DNA of 5,681 nt from an uncultured Actinomycetes bacterium (GTDB taxonomy: Bacteria; Actinomycetota; Actinomycetes; Mycobacteriales; Nakamurellaceae): the NCBI GenBank assembly GCA_937926105.1, contig CALANS010000199.1:1-5681 (forward strand). Direction: 5' to 3'. Numbering within the stretch: position 1 is the stretch's first letter; the number at the start of each line of letters is the position of its first letter. Positions 1 to 5,681 of the stretch are shown here, piece after piece. A program made the position numbers and the translations under genes. Below the pieces are notes generated by a model. The model worked only from the letters and a program-made list of their open reading frames with translations, had not been told where the DNA came from and did no database searches.

Positions 1-50
1 AGCCGCAGGTGCTGTCCTGTTTGTCCACTGTGCCCGGCGCCGAGGGACGT

Positions 51-79
51 TCGGCTGTCGGGCAGTGTGGCACAGCCGA
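51..79. repeat. Perfect 8-bp inverted repeat upstream of the gene
   Basis: TCGGCTGT (51-58) and ACAGCCGA (72-79) are perfect inverted arms around a 13-base loop. A short pyrimidine-rich run follows (83-89, TTCCTTT). It could be a weak terminator of a gene lying off the left edge or an operator for this gene. The absence of a clean T-tract and the long loop leave its role open. Confidence 0.4.
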
Positions 80-255
80 CGCTTCCTTTGCGTCAGTCAA
101 GCCCTTACATCTTCATTGTTAGTGGGCTGTTACCGGCGATTGCTACCGTGACCTCGACTTCGCCGATACGCGCCGCGGCAACGTGGAAGCTTCCCTATTC
201 TGCCGGGCGTCGACTGAGCCGCAATTGGGTGCCTCGCGTCGGCTAGTGGCTGACT

Positions 256-261
256 GAGGAG
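256..261 (+). promoter_or_regulatory. Ribosome binding site deciding the TTG start
   Basis: GAGGAG matches the anti-Shine-Dalgarno sequence. It ends seven bases before the TTG at 269, which is ideal spacing. The in-frame ATG at 278 would be 16 bases away and the ATG at 296 would be 34 bases away. The TTG start also keeps a complete arginine-rich n-region for the signal peptide, although the ATG starts would still leave a usable one. Confidence 0.75.
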
Positions 262-268
262 AGCAACT

Positions 269-421
269 TTGCGGAAAATGACTGAGCGGGTCGCGATGCG
301 CCCGGCGCCGACGCGATTGGTGCGATTCGGCCCGGCACGTCGAGCATTCGCGCTCATTCTTGCCTTTGTCCTGGTGATCACAGGTCTGTCTTTGGTGCTG
401 CCCGCTCCGCAGGCATCCGCG
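269..421 (+). other. N-terminal export signal peptide (residues 1-51)
   Basis: A long basic n-region (residues 1-25, several Arg plus Lys3) is followed by a hydrophobic core at about 26-44 and a proline-containing c-region ending in Ala-Ser-Ala (49-51), a classical signal peptidase I site before A52. Arg24-Arg25-Ala-Phe resembles part of a Tat motif, but the preceding Ser/Thr and the trailing Leu-Lys are absent, so Sec export is the default reading. Confidence 0.88.
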
Positions 422-3400
422 GCTCCACTCGATGTTCATGTCGGCTCGAATGTCGTGAATGGCAAGATGGTGATCACGCGTCGCATTGAGGTGCCGTTCA
501 CCACGATCGAGCGATGGGAAGACAACGTCATCGCCGACGGCTCGATGGCTGGCTTCCATCATTGCCAGCAGGTCGTCATCCGGAAACTTGATACCGAATT
601 CTTGAGCGGATTGACCAACAGTGCGTGGGCCGGCTACCCGAACGGGGCCTACGTACCTTCCAAGATTGGGGTCTTCGCGCCGCTCGCGCCGGACAGCTAC
701 GCAACACGCAACGTCGTCGACCTAGCGGAATTGAGCCAAACGGCCGACTACGACTACGGCACCGGGCTGGGCATCGTCGCGTCGAGTTATGCCACCACGC
801 TCAGAGACGGGTGCTCGCACATCCGCCAGCCGGTCGGCAACTACGTGGTGCCGATCGTCGGGATGGACGCCTGGGACACCGCGGTCGAAGTGGATATCAC
901 CGCCGTGGGTGGCAGTACGGGCCGCTACTCCTTCAAGGCCCGCGCGGAGCACCCGGTAGTGGCGGACGTCGACTTCACTTACGAGTGGGTATTCGAGGGA
1001 GGGCCGTCCGCCAACGGCAGCACCGAGGCGGGCGCCGATGTCGTCGGGAACTTCACCGCCACCGATCCGACGAGCAGGAATTTCCGGCACTGGGAGCTTT
1101 CCGTCCGCGATGACAATGGCCACGAGATCGCCTTCCGCGAGGGGTGGCTGCAGTCGCTGGACGTGTCCCTTACCCGCCCCGACACCGACCCAGTGCATGT
1201 GGGCGACACATTCTCGGTGACGTTGACGGTTTCTGCGCCGGCCGACAACCCCGGCAGGCTCACGGCGGTGACGCCGGTGACAACCGATATCGTTTTGCCG
1301 GATTGGATCGAGCTCGTCGACGGCGACCTGCCTGGCGACTTCATTCTCGAGCCGGGCGCATCACAGACCGCAACGTTCACGCTGCGCGCCACTGTGGTCG
1401 AGACTGGTGAGCTGGTTGCGACTTGGCGCGCCCAGGATGCGGCCGGTGGAACCGTCGAAGGCATTGGTGTGCTTTCCGTGAAATCCGTCGGCACTTTTGG
1501 CGGCGAGTGGTTCCGCACGGACAACCTCGGTGATTCGGTCCGCCAAGGAGACACGGCCCCGATTCGGTTACGTGTGGAGAACGAGACTGACCAGCCGCTG
1601 ACCGAGGTGGTGATGACGGAGGTCAGCGTCACCGAGCCTGCGGAGGAGGAAGCGGACGAGGGCGACGACTCAGGCGAACCCGGCGAGGACGGCGACGACG
1701 CGACGGAGGGCGTCGGCGGGGCGAAACTGACGCCGCAGCCGGGCGGGCTGCGGGGAAGTCTCGGCGCAAGCGGAATCGAAGCACTGGACTTCTTGGACTT
1801 CACCCTCGAGGGCGTTCAACCAGGGGAGATCGAGCTTTCCGCGACGTTCACGGGCAAGGATCCGGCGGGCAATACCGTTACCGGCACCGTCGTCGAAACC
1901 TGGCAGGTGATCGAGCGCCCGCTCAAGGTGGAGGTGACGCCGCATCTGCGCAAGGCCGACGGCACGCTTCCCGAACTCAACATGGACAACGACGGGAACG
2001 GCCGTATCGACCTCGATGACCATCGTTTCGACGTCGACGTCAAGATCAGCAACGATGCCGACGAACCCGTGACCGATCTGGCGTTCTTGGACGCGGCGGA
2101 GCCGGTGGACTGGTCGAACAATCTTGTCGACGAGGGCCAGGGTGCGCCGAAGTTGAAGTTGCTCGGGGTGCGCGGCGACCCGATCACCGGTCCCGAGGGC
2201 GAACCGGTCAAAGGCCCCATCGAAGAGTTGAACGTGGACATCCCGGATCTTGCCGCCAGGGGTGAAGCCGGCGACTCGTATACGGTCACTTTCGTTTATG
2301 AGGCCACCGGTGAGCTCGACGCCGACGGCCAGTCGGTGGTCGACGGGAAGATCGGCGAGCGCGGGGTGCGCGGCTCGGGTTCGGCGTCGGTGAAGTTCGC
2401 CTCGGGTTTGCTGCTGGAGTTTTCCTCTTGGTTGAAGGAGCCGACCCGGCTGACGACCTCGGGTCAGGTCGTCCGCATGGGCGGGTATCTGAAGAACCTC
2501 GACGAGGACAAGAAGGACGCGAACGGGAACGTCACGAAGAAGGGCCGTTCGATCGCGCTGTGGATCACGCCGGTCACCGAGGGCAATGCCGGCGGCGGGT
2601 ATCTGGTAGAGCGAGAAGGTGGCCGGACGCCGCTCGGTGCCGAGTTCTTGGAACTCGCTCCGGGCCAGCGAATGGATCTGCACGGAATATTGGTGACTCG
2701 GCCGATGCTCGTCCGCACCGACGCGCATGTGGAGTATCGGATCTCCGCCTGGAACCTCCCAGAGGCGCCCGGTGATCAGGCCATCCCGATCGAGGATGAG
2801 CGCATCGACCTGGTGGAAAACCCGGACGAAGGCTGGGGTCCCGCTCACGATCAGCGCCTTCAGTTCGCCGATGTCGGCAAGCAGGATCTGAAGGCCTGCG
2901 AGACGCATCTCTACGACGCGATCGTGACCTGCAACTTCTACGAAGGTTTGGTGAGCCTCCTCACGAGCGTCCCCGACGCAGCCAAGATGGCCAAGTCCGG
3001 GTTGGAGCAGTTCGGACAGGCCACGTACTGGGTTGGCTCCTGGGCCATGAAGCAACTGGGCGACATTTCCGCCGCCTTGGACAAGGATCCGGCGGCGCAG
3101 GCGCGCCTTGCAGCCGAGCTTCGAGTGCAGCTGTCCACCTGGTACGACCTTTCGATACTCGCCGGTGATGCCGGTACCGCTGGAGCGGCCGCGCTCGCGG
3201 ATTTCATCCACCAGACAAATACGGTGATCAACGAGGGCGATACGGAAGCTGCCCTCGCATGGGTGGCTAACTTCGCGGGAGAAAACCCCGACCTGCTGAT
3301 CGGCGGGGTCTTCAAGGCTCGCGCGCTCGCGGCGATGGGTCAATCCGCGCTACGTGGTGAGGTCCGGTCGGCTGCCGGCACGATCGTGCGTGAAGCGGTC

Positions 3401-5551
3401 GAGACCGAGGCGCAGCTCGCCAGTCGGCGGCTCGCCACCGAGATCGATCTGGCCGTCGCGCAAGGGCTGGATCCCAAGACGCCGGCAGTCTTGAAGGGAG
3501 GTTTGGATGTCACCGATACCCCGAAGGTGTGGCGGGACGTGTATGGCGCGGCCCGTGATGACGTGCAGAAGATGCTGAAGATCGCCAAGGAGGAGGGCGT
3601 GCTCATCGCCTTCCGGTCTCGTAGCCCGATTTCCATCAAGCTGCTCGAGGAAGGTCTTGCCTGGCTGAAACCGCAGTCGGTGAAGGCCAAGACCGTCAGC
3701 GCGATCGACATCAAGTACTTGGGCTTCCCCGAGGACGCGCTCGGCAAGGTGGTGATGGTTCAGCCGCCGTTCGGCGCGCGGCTAACCGGCGACGCGCTGG
3801 AGGTCGCCTTGGACGCTCACATGTCCAAGCTGAAGGTGAAGCACGTCGAACTGTTCGACCAGGTGCATGCCGCCGAGGTCCGTGACCGGCTGAAGATGCG
3901 CGCGAACAAATACCACGAGCATCTGGCCGAGTGGATCGATTACGCCGAGAACGGTATGCCGGTCGGTTTCGAGTACTCGAAGAACGGGGTCACCTCCGGG
4001 CGTGACGTGAGCGAACTGCGCAACGTGAAGCTCGAGGTCAGTCAGGTCGAGAATCCCGTGGGCGGCGAGATGTTGACGCGGATCGACCTCAAGGTCGCGG
4101 GCGCGAACGGCACGGACTTCCGCTACCTGACCGGCGATATCGATATCGTCGGGTTCTTCAACCTCGACCGGTCGCCGATCATGGACGCTGCGATCCGGGA
4201 AGCGCTCTACGAGAAGATGCGCTCGCTGGTCGGTATGCAGCACGGCGAGACCATGACGTGGGATCACCAGAAGCGGGCCGAACTCCTGCGCGAGCACGTC
4301 GGCGACAAGGCCGAAACGCTTTTGGTCGCATCCCCCGACGAGCGGCTCTACACCTCCGTGCTCGACGAGAAGAAGTCGTCGGCAGTCGCGCCTGGTGGCA
4401 ACTTCGGCGACACCTTCACTCTGCTCGACGGGCCACCGAAGGAACTCAAGAGCCCCGCACGTCCGCGCGGCCCGGCCGCGAGCGGGATCCTCACCTCCCT
4501 GGCCGACGTGGCCCGATCGAACCTGCAACGCCCCGAGCGCTACCTGCTGCCGGCAAATATCGTGAAACTGCTGACGAGGAACGGGCAGCCGATTGCGACC
4601 AGCGGCAGCCAGTCCAGCACCGCCACCCCGCTGGTCGTCCGGCCCGACGGAAGTATCGACATCTACCAGCCCGCCGCCGAAACACCACAACCACTACGGT
4701 CACGATCTGCCCTGCAGGCGATGGCACTGCACGCGACGGTGGCGTCCGCGATGGTGCCCGGCTCGCCGTCGACGCTGGCCGCGTCGCGCCGCGGCGGGAT
4801 GCTGCTCAGTGCCCCGGATGCGGGGCTTATCGCGGCGAAGGCCGCGCTGGGCGACAACGACCCGTTCACGGCACGGCCCGCGATCGGCGCCGCGGGCGGC
4901 ACCTGGCGGACCGTGAGCCTGGACGAGGCACTCGCCCTGGACACACCCGGAGTGCTGAACCTGCCGGTACAGTCCTGGACCGACGCCTCAGCCCTGGCCG
5001 GGGAGAAGACCCTCTCCGTGCTGACCCCCGGCGATCTCGGTGTGCTACCCGGCGATTGGTTCCAACCGGGAGACACCGTCGTGGTGGACCCGGGTGGCGC
5101 CTATGAGCAGATGCTGACCGTCAGCGGCGTCGACGGCCACGTGTTGACCTTCAGCGTTCCGCTGATCAACCGCATCGATGCGGCAGTCCAAGTGCTACAC
5201 CTGCGAGCAACCTCCCGCGGAGGCGAACCGGGCACCGGATCGATCCCGGGAAACGCTGCAGACGGGATCGACAACGCCCGGGTTGATGGGGCCGACACCG
5301 GCCACCCCGGACCGAGCAGCGGGCCTCCCAGTGCGAACAGTGGACAGCCCGCAGACGTCGCGATCGCTGGGAAATCGCAGTCACGGCCACAAACGTCGAA
5401 CAACGCGATCGGAAGCGCCGACGTGCTCGCGCGCACCGGACTCAACGTCGCCGAGCTGATGCGACTAACACTGCTGCTGATGATCGCCGGCGGGTTTGCG
5501 CTCTGGCTCGCCGAGCAGAACTGGCAACCGAGAGACCGCCGCCCCGACTGA
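269..5551 (+). CDS. Giant secreted, sortase-anchored surface protein with Ig-like stalk and edema factor/CyaA-like nucleotidyl cyclase domain
   Basis: The 1760-residue product is probably exported, cut after A51, and attached to the cell wall through a C-terminal LARTG signal. Seen domains: signal peptide (1-51), unrecognised domain with C99/C182 (52-295), about four beta-sandwich-like repeats (296-850) with an acidic linker (456-480) and a calcium loop (573-584), helical region (868-1088), cyclase-like domain (about 1090-1390), Ala/Pro-rich region (1391-1578), small beta module (1579-1645), low-complexity linker (1651-1719), sorting signal (1720-1760). I find only four cysteines in total, in two pairs. 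The TTG start is chosen because GAGGAG lies seven bases upstream; the ATG codons at 278 and 296 are too far from it. No frameshift or internal stop is seen. The gene stands alone in the window. The likely role is a surface-displayed effector or toxin making a cyclic nucleotide in a target cell. That role is inference; the reading frame and surface location are much firmer. It could instead be a structural adhesin with a degenerate enzyme domain. Confidence 0.93.
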   Translation: MRKMTERVAMRPAPTRLVRFGPARRAFALILAFVLVITGLSLVLPAPQASAAPLDVHVGSNVVNGKMVITRRIEVPFTTIERWEDNVIADGSMAGFHHCQQVVIRKLDTEFLSGLTNSAWAGYPNGAYVPSKIGVFAPLAPDSYATRNVVDLAELSQTADYDYGTGLGIVASSYATTLRDGCSHIRQPVGNYVVPIVGMDAWDTAVEVDITAVGGSTGRYSFKARAEHPVVADVDFTYEWVFEGGPSANGSTEAGADVVGNFTATDPTSRNFRHWELSVRDDNGHEIAFREGWLQSLDVSLTRPDTDPVHVGDTFSVTLTVSAPADNPGRLTAVTPVTTDIVLPDWIELVDGDLPGDFILEPGASQTATFTLRATVVETGELVATWRAQDAAGGTVEGIGVLSVKSVGTFGGEWFRTDNLGDSVRQGDTAPIRLRVENETDQPLTEVVMTEVSVTEPAEEEADEGDDSGEPGEDGDDATEGVGGAKLTPQPGGLRGSLGASGIEALDFLDFTLEGVQPGEIELSATFTGKDPAGNTVTGTVVETWQVIERPLKVEVTPHLRKADGTLPELNMDNDGNGRIDLDDHRFDVDVKISNDADEPVTDLAFLDAAEPVDWSNNLVDEGQGAPKLKLLGVRGDPITGPEGEPVKGPIEELNVDIPDLAARGEAGDSYTVTFVYEATGELDADGQSVVDGKIGERGVRGSGSASVKFASGLLLEFSSWLKEPTRLTTSGQVVRMGGYLKNLDEDKKDANGNVTKKGRSIALWITPVTEGNAGGGYLVEREGGRTPLGAEFLELAPGQRMDLHGILVTRPMLVRTDAHVEYRISAWNLPEAPGDQAIPIEDERIDLVENPDEGWGPAHDQRLQFADVGKQDLKACETHLYDAIVTCNFYEGLVSLLTSVPDAAKMAKSGLEQFGQATYWVGSWAMKQLGDISAALDKDPAAQARLAAELRVQLSTWYDLSILAGDAGTAGAAALADFIHQTNTVINEGDTEAALAWVANFAGENPDLLIGGVFKARALAAMGQSALRGEVRSAAGTIVREAVETEAQLASRRLATEIDLAVAQGLDPKTPAVLKGGLDVTDTPKVWRDVYGAARDDVQKMLKIAKEEGVLIAFRSRSPISIKLLEEGLAWLKPQSVKAKTVSAIDIKYLGFPEDALGKVVMVQPPFGARLTGDALEVALDAHMSKLKVKHVELFDQVHAAEVRDRLKMRANKYHEHLAEWIDYAENGMPVGFEYSKNGVTSGRDVSELRNVKLEVSQVENPVGGEMLTRIDLKVAGANGTDFRYLTGDIDIVGFFNLDRSPIMDAAIREALYEKMRSLVGMQHGETMTWDHQKRAELLREHVGDKAETLLVASPDERLYTSVLDEKKSSAVAPGGNFGDTFTLLDGPPKELKSPARPRGPAASGILTSLADVARSNLQRPERYLLPANIVKLLTRNGQPIATSGSQSSTATPLVVRPDGSIDIYQPAAETPQPLRSRSALQAMALHATVASAMVPGSPSTLAASRRGGMLLSAPDAGLIAAKAALGDNDPFTARPAIGAAGGTWRTVSLDEALALDTPGVLNLPVQSWTDASALAGEKTLSVLTPGDLGVLPGDWFQPGDTVVVDPGGAYEQMLTVSGVDGHVLTFSVPLINRIDAAVQVLHLRATSRGGEPGTGSIPGNAADGIDNARVDGADTGHPGPSSGPPSANSGQPADVAIAGKSQSRPQTSNNAIGSADVLARTGLNVAELMRLTLLLMIAGGFALWLAEQNWQPRDRRPD
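422..1153 (+). other. Unrecognised N-terminal extracellular domain (residues 52-295)
   Basis: The first region of the mature protein is about 240 residues and is not a family I recognise. It is rich in alternating hydrophobic and polar residues, suggesting beta structure, with several Tyr, Trp and Gly residues. It contains C99 and C182, the only cysteines in this half of the protein, which could form a disulfide outside the cell. Its last third (about 215-290) looks like an Ig/PKD-type sandwich. The position at the free end of a wall-anchored protein makes a binding or adhesive role plausible; this is inference. Confidence 0.5.
1154..2818 (+). other. Stalk of about four Ig/CARDB-like beta domains (residues 296-850)
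   Basis: Four consecutive stretches, roughly 296-407, 408-551, 552-710 and 711-850, show beta-sandwich traits. Short alternating strands, 'V.VGDT/VRQGDT' lead-ins and Pro-Gly turns before strands (for example EPGAS, VQPGE, LAPGQ) occur as in CARDB/DUF11-like repeats. Domains 1 and 2 share a late motif, W/F-x-x-x-D-x-A-G-G/N-T-V-E/T-G, which supports duplication. A very acidic low-complexity linker (456-480, about half Asp/Glu) interrupts domain 2. These repeats probably act as a spacer that projects the N-terminus away from the wall. Exact domain borders are approximate. Confidence 0.6.
1985..2020 (+). other. EF-hand-type calcium-binding loop (residues 573-584)
   Basis: The twelve residues DNDGNGRIDLDD fit the canonical loop: Asp at 1, Asp at 3, Asn at 5, Gly at 6, Ile at 8, Asp at 9 and an acidic residue at 12 (Asp rather than the usual Glu). 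Dockerin and extracellular EF-hand-like loops have this form. It sits at the start of the third beta domain without obvious paired EF-hand helices, so a single structural calcium site is most likely. Confidence 0.6.
2870..3532 (+). other. Alpha-helical region preceding the catalytic domain (residues 868-1088)
   Basis: The composition switches sharply from beta-type to Ala/Leu/Glu/Lys-rich helix. C877 and C888, ten residues apart, could form a disulfide at its entry. A weakly hydrophobic Ala/Gly-rich stretch (about 970-985) is not long or apolar enough to be called a transmembrane helix. Helical segments often precede toxin domains in polymorphic and edema-type toxins, where they act as a linker or delivery module. 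I do not recognise a specific family, so that role is inference. Confidence 0.45.
3536..4438 (+). other. Diverged edema factor/CyaA/ExoY-like nucleotidyl cyclase domain (residues about 1090-1390)
   Basis: This family converts ATP (or GTP and other NTPs) to cyclic nucleotides, usually inside eukaryotic cells after activation by calmodulin or actin. Five segments correspond in order to Bacillus anthracis edema factor (EF) as I recall it. (1) The helix DVQKMLKIAKEEGVLIAFR leads to R1116 (EF R329), followed 13 residues later by G1129 (EF G342). (2) K1134, K1139 and K1141 match EF K346, H351 and K353 after a one-residue insertion. (3) LTGDIDI at 1287-1293 matches EF LTADYDL, giving D1290 and D1292 for the metal-binding D491/D493. 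(4) QHGE at 1324-1327 matches EF NHGTE, with H1325 for H577. (5) 1349-1361 matches the EF strand pair around 'EIFIINPEGEF'. EF N583 is replaced by W1331, and the EF SSDWG motif is missing. The segment between D1292 and H1325 is much shorter than in EF. The fold assignment is fairly likely; activity is unproven. Confidence 0.65.
5003..5203 (+). other. Small beta module (residues 1579-1645)
   Basis: This compact segment has the pattern 'T-L-x-V ... GD/PGDTVVVDPGG ... E-x-x-x-V-x-G-V-x-G-x-x-L-T-F-x-x-P-L-x-x-x-x-x-x-A-x-V'. I know this kind of module, with GDxVxVxPGG and a closing PL-x-A-x-V strand, from actinobacterial secreted proteins, where it often appears near other extracellular domains. 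It may be a wall-proximal structural module. No catalytic residues are evident. Confidence 0.45.
5219..5425 (+). other. Low-complexity wall-spanning linker (residues 1651-1719)
   Basis: About 70 residues rich in Gly, Pro, Ser, Ala, Asp and Asn, with little predicted structure, lie directly before the sorting motif. Linkers like this carry sortase substrates through the peptidoglycan layer. Confidence 0.65.
5426..5548 (+). other. C-terminal LAxTG cell-wall sorting signal (residues 1720-1760)
   Basis: LARTG at 1720-1724 is followed by a hydrophobic segment (about 1730-1748) and a short tail with Arg1755, Arg1757 and Arg1758. This is the standard tripartite order of a sortase substrate. LAxTG rather than LPxTG is the motif used by class E sortases of high-GC actinobacteria. 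Cleavage is expected between T1723 and G1724, joining the protein to peptidoglycan. The sortase itself is not in the window. Confidence 0.85.
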
Positions 5552-5626
5552 TCACATTGCGCCGCATGTCTCATCCGAGCGCAGTTCTCGCGCTGGGCGC
5601 ATTTCCGATTGCCGATCGGCTTTCGG

Positions 5627-5681
5627 GGCTCTTCGTATTTGAGGGTGTAGTCGGTTTCGCGTGATTCGTCTGGTTGGTGGC
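5627..5681. mobile_element. Possible left end of an ISL3-family insertion sequence (cut by window edge)
   Basis: A tract beginning GGCTCTTCG at 5627, followed by T/G-rich sequence, resembles my recollection of the terminal inverted repeats of ISL3-family elements in actinobacteria, such as IS204 of Nocardia. There is no transposase coding visible, because the window ends 55 bases in. The target duplication and the second end cannot be seen. It may equally be ordinary intergenic DNA. Confidence 0.25.

Noticed and set aside
196..201. TATTCT as a -10 promoter element
   Set aside because: Fits TANNNT, but no plausible -35 element lies at 16-19 bases; too weak to list as a promoter.
338..352. Twin-arginine (Tat) motif at Arg24-Arg25
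   Set aside because: Only RRxF is present, without the preceding Ser/Thr or following Leu-Lys; Sec export with an AxA site explains the signal peptide.
1670..3343. 557-codon open frame on the minus strand (and 979-1803, 3782-4690 minus)
   Set aside because: They lie wholly antisense to the main gene, have no ribosome binding site I can see, and give Arg/Pro/Gly/His-rich products typical of shadows in GC-rich coding DNA.
4135..4148. 14-bp perfect palindrome CGATATCGATATCG
   Set aside because: It falls exactly on the codons of the Asp-Ile-Asp-Ile metal motif (GAT ATC GAT ATC), so coding repetition explains it.
4258..5106. 282-codon open frame on the plus strand in another frame
   Set aside because: Extremely Arg/Ala/Pro-rich, overlaps the well-supported frame and starts inside the cyclase-like domain; a frame shadow.
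5578..5620. Short hairpins (AGCGC/GCGCT at 5578-5594; palindrome GCCGATCGGC at 5611-5620) as terminator of the main gene
   Set aside because: Stems are only about five base pairs, or have no loop, and no T-run follows; a terminator cannot be supported.
5566..5664. 32-codon plus-strand small frame downstream of the main gene
   Set aside because: No ribosome binding site at a useful distance and no recognisable features; it runs into the possible insertion sequence end.

Overview
This window is GC-rich with strongly GC-biased third codon positions, a TTG start behind a good Shine-Dalgarno sequence, and a C-terminal L-A-x-T-G sorting signal. Together these point to an actinomycete. A Nocardia-like mycolate actinobacterium is my guess, but the sequence does not prove the genus.

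Layout. Positions 1-268 are a leader with no credible gene; they hold one perfect inverted repeat (51-79) and the ribosome binding site (256-261). Positions 269-5551 are a single giant gene on the + strand (1760 codons) that fills almost the whole window. Positions 5552-5681 are intergenic, and the last ~55 bases may be the left end of an ISL3-type insertion sequence.

The protein is a very large secreted, wall-anchored multidomain protein. In order it has: an export signal (residues 1-51); an unrecognised N-terminal domain with a cysteine pair (52-295); a stalk of about four Ig/CARDB-like beta domains carrying an acidic linker and one EF-hand-type calcium loop (296-850); an alpha-helical region with a second, closely spaced cysteine pair (868-1088); a domain that I read as a diverged anthrax edema factor/CyaA/ExoY-type nucleotidyl cyclase (about 1090-1390); an Ala/Pro-rich region (1391-1578); a small beta module (1579-1645); a Gly/Pro/Ser-rich wall-spanning linker (1651-1719); and an LARTG sorting signal with membrane segment and charged tail (1720-1760).

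The main discovery candidate is this combination: a cyclase-toxin-like catalytic domain placed in the middle of a sortase-anchored actinobacterial surface protein, rather than at the free C-terminus as in classical polymorphic toxins. The cyclase call rests on motif-by-motif correspondence made by eye against edema factor recalled from memory. No database search was run, and some key positions differ (His to Lys, Asn to Trp), so activity is uncertain. No immunity, activator or sortase gene is visible in the window.
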